Shown: positions 16,712 to 25,067 of the stretch, piece after piece | How the letters are laid out: every line of letters begins with the position of its first letter | Position numbering within the stretch: position 1 is the stretch's first letter | DNA from: Gaiellasilicea sp963829845 | GTDB taxonomy: Bacteria > Actinomycetota > Thermoleophilia > Gaiellales > Gaiellaceae | DNA: 64,000 nucleotides | Reading direction: 5' to 3' | Assembly: GCA_963829845.1 (NCBI GenBank) | Contig: CAWHKD010000015.1 | Location: 18,525-82,524, forward strand | Notes under the pieces: model-generated | The model's input: only the letters and a program-made list of their open reading frames with translations | Databases searched by the model: none | What the model was told of the DNA's origin: nothing | Position numbers and translations under genes: made by a program

Positions 16712-17729
16712 ATGGACACGACCGAGAACCGGTGGGGGATACGCAGGACGGGGGTGGGCGTTCCTCCCGATCGTCGGCACCGCGGCGTTCCTCGCGCTCC
16801 TGCCGACCGTCTGGTTCGGCGACTCGCCCTACACGACGTCGTTGGCCGTGCAGGCGCTCGTCTTCGCTTCCTACGGCGTCGGCTTCAACCTGATCTTCGG
16901 TAGCACGAACCAGCTCTTCCTCTGCGTCGGGGCCCTGGCCGGAGTCGGCGGCTACGGCGCGGGCATCCTCGCGACGAAGACCTCCCTGCCGATGGCGGCG
17001 GGCGTGATCGTGGGGGCGGGGAGCGCCGCCGTCGTCGGCGGCCTTCTGAGCTTCATCGCCGTGCGACGCTCGCTCGGCATCATCTTCACCGGCATCGTCA
17101 CCCTCGTCTTCTCGCTCGCGTTCGCGAACCTGCTCCTCGGCAAGCGCGACCTGACGGGATCCGAGACCGGCCTCATCGTCGAGGGAGTTCCCGCGAGGCT
17201 CGGCGACGACCAGGTGGGGGGTTACTACCTCTTCGCAGGTGTTCTCGTCCTGTTCCTGGTCGTCTTCCGCCTCCTTCACCTCTCGCACGTCGGCTGGGCG
17301 TTCCGCGCGCTCCGCGACGACGAGGTGGCCGCCGAGCTCGCGGGCGTGAACGTCGCCTACTATCGGATCTACGCGGCGACGGTCGGCTCGGCGATGATCG
17401 GCCTCACCGGAGCCCTGCTTGCGTACAGCGCGGGGTTCATCAGCCCGGCGACCTACAGCTTCGATCGCATCGACGTGCGAGTCCTCGTCATGGTCGCCTT
17501 CGGCGGGCTGGGGACGCTGCTCGGCCCACTCGTCGGCGCCGGGGCCTTCGCGATCCTCGACGAGCAGCTGGCGTCCAGCCTCGAGCTCCGGGAGGTCCTG
17601 TACGGCGCCTTCGTCGTCGCGATCTTCCTCTTCTTCCGGCGGGGCGTCGTGCACGCCATGGTCGCGCTCTGGAACCGCGCTCTCGGCAGCGGACGCGAGA
17701 GGTCGCCTGCGCCACCCGCTCGCGAGTAG
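16712..17729 (+). CDS. ABC transporter permease, LivM type (frameshifted near the 5' end)
   Basis: The body (from about 16752) is a typical LivM permease with helices, RSLGIIFTGIVTLVFSLAFANLLLG-like spacing and the coupling loop FRALRDDEVAAELAGVNV. The natural start, ATG 16712 (MDTTENRWGIRRTG), is in another frame. The frames join if one base is removed from the G run at 16750-16754, after which GWAFLPIVGTAAFLALLPTVW gives the missing first helix. Without the correction, translation could begin only at GTG 16842 and would lose that helix. A homopolymer sequencing error is likelier than a real mutation. Confidence 0.85.
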
Positions 17730-17739
17730 CGAACCGTTC

Positions 17740-17747
17740 TGCATGCA
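17740..17747. promoter_or_regulatory. Candidate GntR operator, TGCATGCA (site 1)
   Basis: A perfect 8-bp palindrome just after the permease stop codon. The same octamer recurs 54 bp downstream, roughly five helical turns away, which would allow two dimers on one face of the DNA. Confidence 0.4.
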
Positions 17748-17793
17748 TTCGGCTGCGTATCGGGGGCCGAAAACGGCACTGGGCAGCGCGAAT

Positions 17794-17801
17794 TGCATGC
17801 A
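17794..17801. promoter_or_regulatory. Candidate GntR operator, TGCATGCA (site 2)
   Basis: A perfect palindrome with AT-rich flanks (AATTGCATGCATT). It is the best of the four copies in this gap. Confidence 0.45.
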
Positions 17802-17970
17802 TTGGGTTCGCCTGACCGTTACGAGCCGCTCGGAGGTCAAGACCACGCCGGCACCGACGTGGGAGACGATCGAGCACTTCATCCACGTCGCGCCGAGGCG
17901 AGGAGGCTGAGGCCGCCGCGTCGTCGCTGACGGCAGGGGGCGGCTCACGCTGCCCGCTCACCTCACCTGC

Positions 17971-17980
17971 CTGCATGCAG
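17971..17980. promoter_or_regulatory. Candidate GntR operator, CTGCATGCAG (site 3)
   Basis: A perfect 10-bp palindrome about 80 bp upstream of the GntR start. Confidence 0.4.
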
Positions 17981-18023
17981 AACCGGCGTGTGCGGCCCGG
18001 AGGGGGCCCCGCTCGGCCCCCGA

Positions 18024-18059
18024 TTGCACGCATTTCGCCACGACGGTACGCTGCGAAAC
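18024..18059 (+). promoter_or_regulatory. Probable leaderless promoter of the GntR gene with an overlapping operator
   Basis: TTGCAC (18024-18029), a 17-bp spacer and TACGCT (18047-18052) place the transcript start at or next to the GTG codon at 18060. No Shine-Dalgarno sequence precedes that codon, consistent with leaderless translation. TGCACGCA (18025-18032), a one-base variant of the palindrome, covers the -35 element and suggests autorepression. Confidence 0.45.
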
Positions 18060-18806
18060 GTGCCACGCGGGAACTCCGCGAACTCACAGACCACGAAGGC
18101 GACGCTCGGGCTTCGCCAGCTCCTGCTCGACGGTGCGTTCGAGCCACGGGAGCGGGTCTCCGAGCTCCGTCTGGTCGAGGAGCTCGGCGTCTCGCGGACG
18201 CCGCTTCGTATCGCGCTGATGACCCTGGAGCACGAGGGCCTGCTCGAGACGCTCCCCGGCGGCGGTTTCGTCGTCCGCGAGTTCACGCGCACCGACATCG
18301 ACGACGCGATCGAGCTTCGCGGCGTCCTCGAGGGCACGGCGGCGCGGCTCGCCGCGGAGCGGCTCGAGTCGGACGAGGAGCTCGAGCCCCTGCGCGAGTG
18401 CTGTCTCGAGCTGGACGCGATCGTGCGGACGGAGAGCATGGAGACGTTCATGGAGTACCTGCGCCTAAACGAGGAGTTCCACGAGGGGTTTCGCAGCCTC
18501 GCGAAGAGCGACCAGCTCGGCCGCGCGCTCGAGCACGCGCTCTCGCTGCCGTTCGCCCCGCCGAGCGCGCTGCTGATGGTGCACTCGGCGCTCCCCCAGT
18601 CCTGGGAGATCCTGCTCGTCGCGCAGCACCAGCACCACGCGTTGCTCGACGCGATCGCTCGGCGCGAGGGCGCGCGCGCCGACGCGATCGCGCGAGAGCA
18701 TGCGCGCATCGCACGCCGGAACCTCGACGTCGCGCTCGAGCACCGCCACCTGCTTGAGCGGGTTCCAGGGTCGACGTTGCTGCGCCTTCCGGCCGCCACC
18801 GCCTGA
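18060..18806 (+). CDS. GntR family regulator, FCD type
   Basis: A 248-residue transcription factor. The winged helix-turn-helix is ELRLVEELGVSRTPLRIALM followed by GLLETLPGGGFVV. The all-helical FCD effector domain starts about residue 85 (IDDAIELRGVLEGTAARLAAERL). Regulators of this type often sense aromatic acids or their metabolites. GTG at 18060 is preferred over the in-frame upstream start at 17988, which would place operator DNA inside the gene. It probably controls the importer and pca operons through the shared palindromes; this is inference. Confidence 0.88.
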   Translation: MPRGNSANSQTTKATLGLRQLLLDGAFEPRERVSELRLVEELGVSRTPLRIALMTLEHEGLLETLPGGGFVVREFTRTDIDDAIELRGVLEGTAARLAAERLESDEELEPLRECCLELDAIVRTESMETFMEYLRLNEEFHEGFRSLAKSDQLGRALEHALSLPFAPPSALLMVHSALPQSWEILLVAQHQHHALLDAIARREGARADAIAREHARIARRNLDVALEHRHLLERVPGSTLLRLPAATA

Positions 18807-18812
18807 CGCCGC

Positions 18813-19748
18813 GTGGACGTCAGGCTCATGCGGCCCGACGACCTCGAGGCGGCCGATCGCGTCATGAGGCTCGCGTTCGCCGCGGCTCGCCGCCTCCTCG
18901 ATCCGGACGCCGCGCTCCGGGAGCGTGACTTCGTGCGCATGAGGTTCCGTGCCGCTCCCGACTGCGCCTGGGTCGCGGAGCTCGACGGCGAGCTCGTCGG
19001 CTCTGTGTTCGCCGCGCGCTGGGGCTCGTTCGGCTTCTTCGGCCCGCTCACCGTGCAGCCGGCGCTCTGGGATCGCGGGATCGGGGGCCGCCTGTTGCAG
19101 CCGGTGCTCGAGGCCTTCGACGGCTGGGGGCTCCGTCAGGCCGCGCTCTTCACGTTCGCACAGAGCCCCAAGCACGTCGGCCTGTACCAGAAGCACGGGT
19201 TCTGGCCGGGCGCGCTCACCGTCCTGGCCGCGAAGGAGACGGACGCGCCGAGGAGGTGCGCGTACGAGCTCGTCTCGCTCGAGCGCGCGAACGGTCGCGC
19301 CGACGTCCTGACCGAGATCCGCGCGCTGACGGACCGGGTCTTCGCCGGGCTCGACGTCGAGCGCGAGGTGCGGGCCGCGGCCGAGCAGCGGCTCGGCGAC
19401 ACGGTCCTCGTGCGCCGCGACGGCACGTTGGCGGGGCTGGCTGTGTGCCATTGCGACCCCGCGAGCGAGGCAGGCCCCGAAACGTGCTACGTCACGTTCG
19501 CCGCGGTCGGGCCGGGCGAGGACGCCGCGGCCCGGTTCGAGCTGCTTCTCGACGCCTGCGAGGCGTTCGCAGCGGAGTCGGGCACGAGCCGCATCGTGGT
19601 CGGCGTCAGCACGGCGCGGCTCGACGCGTACCGGTGCCTGCTCGCCCGCGGCTTTCGGACGGCGAGGATCGGCCTCTCGATGCGGCTGCGCCCCGACGGG
19701 CCGCACTTCGACACGCCGGCGCACTACGTCGTCGACGATCTCCGCTGA
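18813..19748 (+). CDS. GNAT family N-acetyltransferase, two-domain
   Basis: A 311-residue protein beginning MDVRLMRPDDLEAADRVMRLAF. The N-terminal GNAT domain has the acetyl-CoA loop region WDRGIGGRLLQPVLEAF and the late segment HVGLYQKHGFWPG. The C-terminal half repeats a weaker GNAT pattern (RLDAYRCLLARGFRT). It starts 6 bp after the GntR gene and is probably co-transcribed. The substrate and its role in aromatic breakdown are unknown. Confidence 0.8.
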   Translation: MDVRLMRPDDLEAADRVMRLAFAAARRLLDPDAALRERDFVRMRFRAAPDCAWVAELDGELVGSVFAARWGSFGFFGPLTVQPALWDRGIGGRLLQPVLEAFDGWGLRQAALFTFAQSPKHVGLYQKHGFWPGALTVLAAKETDAPRRCAYELVSLERANGRADVLTEIRALTDRVFAGLDVEREVRAAAEQRLGDTVLVRRDGTLAGLAVCHCDPASEAGPETCYVTFAAVGPGEDAAARFELLLDACEAFAAESGTSRIVVGVSTARLDAYRCLLARGFRTARIGLSMRLRPDGPHFDTPAHYVVDDLR

Positions 19749-19757
19749 CGCCGCTCG

Positions 19758-21158
19758 TCAGGTCGTCGTCGCCTTCGTCCGCCACCCCTCGTGGTACGAC
19801 TTCCGCGCGACCTCCGAGTACGGGCACGGCGACACGATCGCGCGGATCTCCGCCTGCCGGTGGCGCTCGACCACCGGCTTCGAGGATCCGCCGCCCTCCT
19901 CGCCCCAGATCAGCGTCACCTCGGTGCCGATCTCCACGTCCACGTCGACCATGGCGAGCGAGAGGTACGAGCGCTCGTTGTAGCTGTACCCGGAGAAGGT
20001 CGAGACGCCGATCGTCTCGCCGGCGCGGAGCACCTTGTCGTACGGCCACGTGGAGTAGTTGGAGAGCGGGATGTCGAGGTACTTCACAGGATCCCCGGGC
20101 TCGAGGAGCGACGCCGCCGCCTGCTCGACGTCCTCGCCGTTCCACGCGAGCGTGACCTTCTTCCAGCGCGGCCGGTCGGCCATCGCGAGGAGCGCGTCTC
20201 GCCCGACGAAGTCGTGGTCGAATCTTACGAACGGCCAGTATCCGAGGTCGTGCGGCGTGAGGTAGTAGGCCTCGATGTCGTCGGCGACGAAGCTGCCTCC
20301 GAGCGAGCCCGTGCCTTCGTACCCGTCCGCGGGGAGCCACTCGCGGTAGGCCCTCGTCTCGTCGCCGGTGAACACGGCGGGGAGCGGGCACGGGATCCAG
20401 CCCGACTCCAGGGTGTTCGTCGCGTAGGCGCGTGAGCCGACCTGCCGCAGCCCGAAGTCCTTCCCGGCCTCCACGACCGCGCCCCTGACGTCCTCCCGCT
20501 CCTCCCACGGCCCCCAGAGCTCGAGCCCCGGGACGCCCGACATGCCGTGGTGCAGCGCTCGCACCTTCCGCCCGCCGATCGTGATCTCGCCCAGGTTGAA
20601 GAACTTGATCTCGGGGAGCGGCCCGCCGTTCGCCCGTTCCAGCACCTGCATCGCAGCAGGCCCCTGCACCTGGAAGCGGTAGAGCTCGCGCCCACCCGTC
20701 GGGTTGACCGCGGTCCGCTCGTCCCTGGACAGCTCCACGTCGTAGTCGCCCGTCTCCGCGTGGTACTGCACCCAGTTGTGCGCCGAGGGCCGCCCGACCA
20801 GACGCACGCGGTTCTCCGCGAGATGGAAGAGGATCGCGTCGCCGATGACGTACCCGTCGTGGTTGCACACGACGAGCTGCTTCGCCTTGTTCACGGCGAA
20901 GTTCTCGAACGTATTCACGCCCACGCGCGAGAGGAGCTCGATCGTTCCCGGGCCGTCGATCTGGAGGTCGAGCATGTGGTGCGACTGGTCGAAGAGAGCG
21001 GCCGTCTCCCGCCAGGCGACCTGCTCGTCGCGCCAGTTCGAGAACTCGCTCGGCACCGCAGGGTAGACGTACGGCCCGATTTGTGAGCTCCGCGCCATCT
21101 CCACGGCGGAGCCGACGTCCTGCAGCTTCTCCTCGAGGTTCCGATACGCCATCTCCAT
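19758..21158 (-). CDS. LigM-like tetrahydrofolate-dependent aromatic O-demethylase
   Basis: A 466-residue member of the GcvT (aminomethyltransferase) fold, close in length and pattern to LigM (vanillate/3-O-methylgallate O-demethylase) of sphingomonads. LigM moves the methoxyl methyl to tetrahydrofolate, giving 5-methyl-THF and the free catechol. Visible segments include FSNWRDEQVAWRETAALFDQ, YRFQVQGPAAMQVLE, NTLESGWIPCPLPAVF and VTLIWGEEGGGSSKPVVE. It is the last gene of the operon and follows MetF, matching the C1 flow. Paralogue of the gene at 27498. GcvT itself is ~365 residues, so a glycine-cleavage role is unlikely. Confidence 0.85.
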   Translation of the reverse strand: MEMAYRNLEEKLQDVGSAVEMARSSQIGPYVYPAVPSEFSNWRDEQVAWRETAALFDQSHHMLDLQIDGPGTIELLSRVGVNTFENFAVNKAKQLVVCNHDGYVIGDAILFHLAENRVRLVGRPSAHNWVQYHAETGDYDVELSRDERTAVNPTGGRELYRFQVQGPAAMQVLERANGGPLPEIKFFNLGEITIGGRKVRALHHGMSGVPGLELWGPWEEREDVRGAVVEAGKDFGLRQVGSRAYATNTLESGWIPCPLPAVFTGDETRAYREWLPADGYEGTGSLGGSFVADDIEAYYLTPHDLGYWPFVRFDHDFVGRDALLAMADRPRWKKVTLAWNGEDVEQAAASLLEPGDPVKYLDIPLSNYSTWPYDKVLRAGETIGVSTFSGYSYNERSYLSLAMVDVDVEIGTEVTLIWGEEGGGSSKPVVERHRQAEIRAIVSPCPYSEVARKSYHEGWRTKATTT

Positions 21159-21198
21159 CAGCCTCCTCTCCCGACCGGGCGACTCCCGCCCGTCTCGA

Positions 21199-22776
21199 TT
21201 ATGACCCTGTATCGTCCGTCATCCCGCGCACTCGGACGGGGCCGCGCGCGAGGTGGTCGCGACCGAGGAACGTGTTCGCCCACGCGCTCGTCCCGGCCAG
21301 CGCGTTGTCCTTGACGACGACCGGGCCGTCCAGCATCGACTCCTCCTCTCCGTACGCCTTCAGGCGCTCGTACGCCTGCGACCAGATGCACTCCGTGTCG
21401 TACACCTCGCACAGCCCGTCGCGCGTTCCGCCGCACGGCCCGTTGCGCTGGTTCTTGGCGCACTGCGACTCCGGGCAGACGTACGCGATCTCGGGCAGCG
21501 AGCAGTCGCCGCAGTCCCGGCAGCTGAAGAGCGGCACCTTCGCCGCCTGCTCGAGCGCGTGCGCGGCCCGGCGCGCGGGTCGCGGAGCTCTCTCGATGCG
21601 CTCGTAGAGCCGCCGTCCCGTCTCGAAGAGCGGTGCGTCGCGCGCGAAGACCGCGTCGTGGAGACGCCGGCTGAGCCGGTACGCGACCGGGACGCGGAGG
21701 CTGGACCGACGACGGCGCTTCGTCTCGAGGTACGCGGCGTTCACGACGTCGGAAGAAAGGCTCGTCTCGGGGTCGCGCTCGAAGAAGTAGAACTCCCGCG
21801 GCCGCGCGAACTGGATCTCGCGCGCCAGCTCGCGCCAGTCCTCCGGGCCGAAGGCGTTCGCGCGGTCGACGATCTCGCCGAACGTCTCCGCGTGCATGTG
21901 GCCGCCGAGGTAGACCCCGTCGAAGCCGAGGCCGCGTGCGACCGCGAGGTGCTTGGAGGCGAGGTCGACGAAGAACGCGCGGCCGTTGTCGGGGCCGGCT
22001 CCGTGCCGTTCGGCCAGCTCGAGGAGCTCGTCCGACACGACGATGCCGGGGATGATGCCTCGGCGAAAGGCGCGGGCGGCCGTGCGGGAGAGCAGATGCA
22101 CGTTCGCGAGGACGTGCACGTCAAGCCCGTCGCGGCGGATCCAGCGCAACAGCTCGTCGTCCTTGCGCGTGTTCCAACCGATCTGGTTGACGACGAAGCG
22201 GGCGCCCGCCCGCACCTTCTTGCGCAGCTTGAGGTACTGAGGCATCACCTCGCGCTCGAGCAGCTTGTGGTTCGTGACGACGCCGCCGAGAAAGAAATCC
22301 GTCCGCTGGAGCGGCGCGCCCGGCCTGCGCTCGTCCGGCAGGCCTCCGTTCATCTCGGAGAAGAGGCTGATGAGGCCGACCGAGTCGATGTCGAAGACGG
22401 GAGCCGCAAGTCCCCGATGCCCCATGACCGGATAGTCGCCCGACATGGCGAGCACGTTGTGGAAGCCGACCGAGCTCAGCTGCCAGCCGCGGCTCTCGAG
22501 CGCGTTGCGGTTCCAGTCCTTGCAGGCCAGGTGGATGATCACCTCCTGGCCGCGCGAGATCAGGTCGGTCCCGAGCGCGTCGGGCGCGAGCATCGCGTGC
22601 CCGCCGGGGTTGTCCGTGATCGAGAGAACGTCGATCCTCGGATCCGCGGCGAGTTCCCGCGCGAGCGCCAACACTCTCTCGCCGCCTTCCGACGTGATCG
22701 GCCCGCGGCTCGTGACGAGCTCCGCCGCCACGACGAAACGGCCCGGTTGCGCGAGGGCGTCGCGGAGCAAGCTCAC
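21199..22776 (-). CDS. metF: Methylenetetrahydrofolate reductase with C-terminal cysteine-rich domain
   Basis: A 525-residue protein. The N-terminal part (about 1-300) is a MetF-type TIM barrel (FVVAAELVTSRGP, LSITDNPGG, FVVNQIGWNT). The C-terminal part carries the MTHFR-C/MetV-like cluster CRDCGDCSLPEIAYVC and CAKNQRNGPCGG, which may bind zinc or an Fe-S centre. It would recycle the 5-methyl-THF made by LigM to methylene-THF. GTG at 22776, 4 nt after the upstream stop with GAGGG in front, is preferred over 22797, which overlaps the VOC gene. A metF next to ligM is also known in Sphingobium. Confidence 0.87.
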   Translation of the reverse strand: MSLLRDALAQPGRFVVAAELVTSRGPITSEGGERVLALARELAADPRIDVLSITDNPGGHAMLAPDALGTDLISRGQEVIIHLACKDWNRNALESRGWQLSSVGFHNVLAMSGDYPVMGHRGLAAPVFDIDSVGLISLFSEMNGGLPDERRPGAPLQRTDFFLGGVVTNHKLLEREVMPQYLKLRKKVRAGARFVVNQIGWNTRKDDELLRWIRRDGLDVHVLANVHLLSRTAARAFRRGIIPGIVVSDELLELAERHGAGPDNGRAFFVDLASKHLAVARGLGFDGVYLGGHMHAETFGEIVDRANAFGPEDWRELAREIQFARPREFYFFERDPETSLSSDVVNAAYLETKRRRRSSLRVPVAYRLSRRLHDAVFARDAPLFETGRRLYERIERAPRPARRAAHALEQAAKVPLFSCRDCGDCSLPEIAYVCPESQCAKNQRNGPCGGTRDGLCEVYDTECIWSQAYERLKAYGEEESMLDGPVVVKDNALAGTSAWANTFLGRDHLARGPVRVRGMTDDTGS

Positions 22777-22780
22777 GCCG

Positions 22781-23737
22781 TCAGCCCTCGCCGCCAACGT
22801 CCGGCGTGCCGTACGTGTGGAAGCTCTCGACCGTCTTCACGCCCCAGTACTGGCCGCGTGCACGCTCCTCCGGTGTCCACGTGATCGGCTCGAAGTCCGG
22901 GTCGTAGACGAAATAGCCCCCGGTCGTCACCTCGATCCGGTTTCCGCCGGGCTCGAAGCCGTAGAGAAAGAAGCCCTGCGCGACGCCGTGCTTCGACGGC
23001 GCCGCCTCGATCGGGACGCCCGCGTCGACGAAGACGTCCGCGGCGCGCAGGCACTCCTCGCGGGTGTCGACCCAGAAGGCGAGGTGGTGCAGCCTTCCGT
23101 TCGCGCCGGACGCGTCCGCGACGTAGATCAGCTCGTGCGCCGCGATCGTGAGGCTGAGCCAGGCGCCAGTCTCGGTCCCGTCCTCGAGCTCGATCCGCTC
23201 GTAGAGGCGGTAGCCGAGGACGTCCTGCGCGAACGTGCTGCACGCCCGCACGTCCGCCGACATCAGGTTGACGTGGTCGAGCCGCTTGACCGCCGCGCCC
23301 CGGCCGACGTAGCGCTGCGGCTGGTTCCGCCACGACGGCCGCAGGTGCTCGGGCGCCTCGTAGCGCTCCGCCTCGTGATAAAGCTCGAACACGTGCCCGT
23401 CGGGGTCGGTGAAGCGGTACGCCGGGCCGTGGCCGACGTCCCCGTCGATCCAGCCGAGCCCGCGTCCCGTGGCCTCGACGGCCGCGACGCGGCGGTCGAG
23501 CGCCGCGGGACTCCAGGCGCGCAGCGCGAGATGCCCGATCCCGGCACGGGACGACTCCGTCAGCTTGACGCTGTAGCGGAGGTAGTCGCCCCAGCCGCGC
23601 AAGAAGACGGACTGGCCGTCGCGCGCCTCCTCCTCCATGCCGAGCACGTCGACGAAGAAGCGGAGGCTCTCCTCCGGCCTCGGCGTGAGGAGCTCCGCAT
23701 GCCCGATCCGGGCCAGGTCGTGGACGCGCTCGCTCAT
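22781..23737 (-). CDS. Type I (VOC) extradiol ring-cleavage dioxygenase
   Basis: A 318-residue protein with two pairs of VOC modules, like catechol 2,3-dioxygenase and homoprotocatechuate 2,3-dioxygenase. The three Fe(II) ligands are visible in the C-terminal half: His in RLDHVNLMS (about 155), His in RLHHLAFWVD (about 218) and Glu in GNRIEVTTGGYF (about 271). The operon suggests protocatechuate, gallate or 3-O-methylgallate as substrate. The known 4,5-cleaving enzymes of that pathway (LigAB, GalA, DesZ) belong to the unrelated type II family, so this would be a non-orthologous replacement. Confidence 0.85.
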   Translation of the reverse strand: MSERVHDLARIGHAELLTPRPEESLRFFVDVLGMEEEARDGQSVFLRGWGDYLRYSVKLTESSRAGIGHLALRAWSPAALDRRVAAVEATGRGLGWIDGDVGHGPAYRFTDPDGHVFELYHEAERYEAPEHLRPSWRNQPQRYVGRGAAVKRLDHVNLMSADVRACSTFAQDVLGYRLYERIELEDGTETGAWLSLTIAAHELIYVADASGANGRLHHLAFWVDTREECLRAADVFVDAGVPIEAAPSKHGVAQGFFLYGFEPGGNRIEVTTGGYFVYDPDFEPITWTPEERARGQYWGVKTVESFHTYGTPDVGGEG

Positions 23738-24357
23738 GCGCCTTCGACGAGCTCGCGCAGCCCGTCGAGGTCGTACGAGAACGCGCCCGCCTCGAGCTTC
23801 GCGCGCTTTTCACGCTCACGCTCGTCGCGCTCGAGTGCTGCGCGTAGGACTTCGTCGACCCGCTCGTGCTCGACGACGACCGCGCCGTCTGCGTCGAGCA
23901 CGACGACGTCGCCGCGGCGGATGCGGGCGCTTGCGACCTCGACGGGCTCGCCGATGACGCCGGGAAGGCGCTTCTCCGCTCCGCGCACGCGAACGTACCG
24001 CGCCCAGATCGGCAGCCCAACCTCCCGCAGCTGCTCGAGGTCGCGCACCGCGGCGTCCACCAGCAGCGCGGCGACGCCGACGACCTTCGCCTGCGTCGCG
24101 AGCAGCTCGCCGACGAGGGCGACCGGCCTGGGCTCGGGCATCGTCAGGACGAGCACCTCTCCCGGCTCGGCTTCGGCCAGCGCCGCGTGGACCATCAGGT
24201 TGTCGTCCTGGCCGCAACGCACGGTTCGCGCGGGGCCGGCCGCGCGGGAGCCCGGGACGACCTGGACGAGCGGCACGTCGACCACCGCCGTACGCCCGGC
24301 GGCCTCGTGCACCGTCGCGACGCCCAGCCGGGCGAGCTCCGCGAACCGATCCGTCAC
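23734..24357 (-). CDS. RraA/LigK-like 4-carboxy-4-hydroxy-2-oxoadipate aldolase
   Basis: A 207-residue member of the RraA fold that includes the class II pyruvate aldolases LigK, GalC and HMG aldolase. The signature is GELLATQAKVVGVAALLVD followed by AAVRDLEQL, giving the active-site Arg-Asp pair. It would split 4-carboxy-4-hydroxy-2-oxoadipate to pyruvate and oxaloacetate. The ATG start overlaps the stop of the GalB-like gene. RraA proteins that modulate RNase E share the fold, but the operon context favours the aldolase. Confidence 0.83.
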   Translation of the reverse strand: MTDRFAELARLGVATVHEAAGRTAVVDVPLVQVVPGSRAAGPARTVRCGQDDNLMVHAALAEAEPGEVLVLTMPEPRPVALVGELLATQAKVVGVAALLVDAAVRDLEQLREVGLPIWARYVRVRGAEKRLPGVIGEPVEVASARIRRGDVVVLDADGAVVVEHERVDEVLRAALERDEREREKRAKLEAGAFSYDLDGLRELVEGA

Positions 24358-25067
24358 AGCGCGCTCACCACCTGGGGCGTGACGCGCTGGAAGGCCTCCG
24401 CGTACCGGATCGCGGCGTTTCCCGAGGAACGCCGGGCGTGGTTGCCGCGCTGCTCGGCGCGCTGCGAGTAGTAGGTAATGAGGTACGACTGCGCCTGCAG
24501 CTCCGCCATCGCCGCGTTCTTACGCTCGATCACCGGCGTGATGTCGACGAAGGTCGTCGGCACGAAGTTGCACAGCTCGGGCTGGTGCGGCTCGAACAGG
24601 AGCAGCTCGGGCGGCTCGACCGTCTCGAAGGCGCTCGGGACGCCCGCCCCCGCGGCGAGCGCACGAGCCCTCTCGACGGCGAAGAACGCGGCCGCGTGAT
24701 CCGGGTTGAAGGGGTCGCGATCGGTGTGCGTGAGGAGGACGTCCGGCGCGAACGCGCGGATCCGGTCGCCGATCGCGACGAGCGCGTGACCGTCGACCTC
24801 GAGCGGGTAGTCGCCGAGATCGAGGCACTCGAACTCGGCGCCGATCGCGGCCGCGGCGCGCTCGGCCTCCCCGTGGCGGATCTCCTTCACCCGCTCCACG
24901 GTCTGGCCCGGCTCGCGCCAGAGCTCGCCGGACTCGCCCCGCTCGCCGTAGGAGAGCGCGAGCACCCGGGCCTCGCCGCCGTTCGCGGTTGCGACCGCGA
25001 TCGCGCCCGCCGCGCGCCAGACGAAGTCGGCGGAGTGCGCGCCGACGACGAGCAGTCGCCTGCTCAC
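24354..25067 (-). CDS. GalB-like 4-oxalomesaconate hydratase (PIG-L/LmbE fold)
   Basis: A 237-residue PIG-L family protein. Instead of the deacetylase motif AHPDDE it has GAHSADFVWRAAG, the pattern of Pseudomonas putida GalB, which hydrates 4-oxalomesaconate to 4-carboxy-4-hydroxy-2-oxoadipate. LLTHTDRDPFNPDHAAAF supplies the second metal-site histidines. GTG at 25067 overlaps the upstream stop (GTGA). The next gene encodes the aldolase that would use its product. This replaces the amidohydrolase-type LigJ of sphingomonads. Confidence 0.83.
   Translation of the reverse strand: MSRRLLVVGAHSADFVWRAAGAIAVATANGGEARVLALSYGERGESGELWREPGQTVERVKEIRHGEAERAAAAIGAEFECLDLGDYPLEVDGHALVAIGDRIRAFAPDVLLTHTDRDPFNPDHAAAFFAVERARALAAGAGVPSAFETVEPPELLLFEPHQPELCNFVPTTFVDITPVIERKNAAMAELQAQSYLITYYSQRAEQRGNHARRSSGNAAIRYAEAFQRVTPQVVSAL

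Larger units (their letters stand above)
17730..18059. promoter_or_regulatory. Intergenic control region rich in TGCATGCA palindromes
   Basis: A 330-bp gap between the importer operon and the GntR gene, with no convincing gene. It contains four palindromes of one type (17740-17747, 17794-17801, 17971-17980, 18025-18032). The last overlaps the -35 element of a likely leaderless promoter for the GntR gene. No clear terminator was found after the permease gene. Confidence 0.5.

Noticed and set aside
16712..16903. An independent 63-residue gene between the two permeases
   Set aside because: Its first ~13 codons fit the N-terminus of the LivM-type permease. The rest is the out-of-frame reading of the permease's first helix.
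23734..24357. RraA as regulator of RNase E
   Set aside because: The operon context and the active-site Arg-Asp segment favour the LigK/GalC-type aldolase reading of the same fold.
24354..25067. LmbE-type sugar deacetylase
   Set aside because: The AHPDDE deacetylase motif is replaced by the GalB pattern (AHSADFVWRAAG), and the neighbours belong to the 4-oxalomesaconate pathway.
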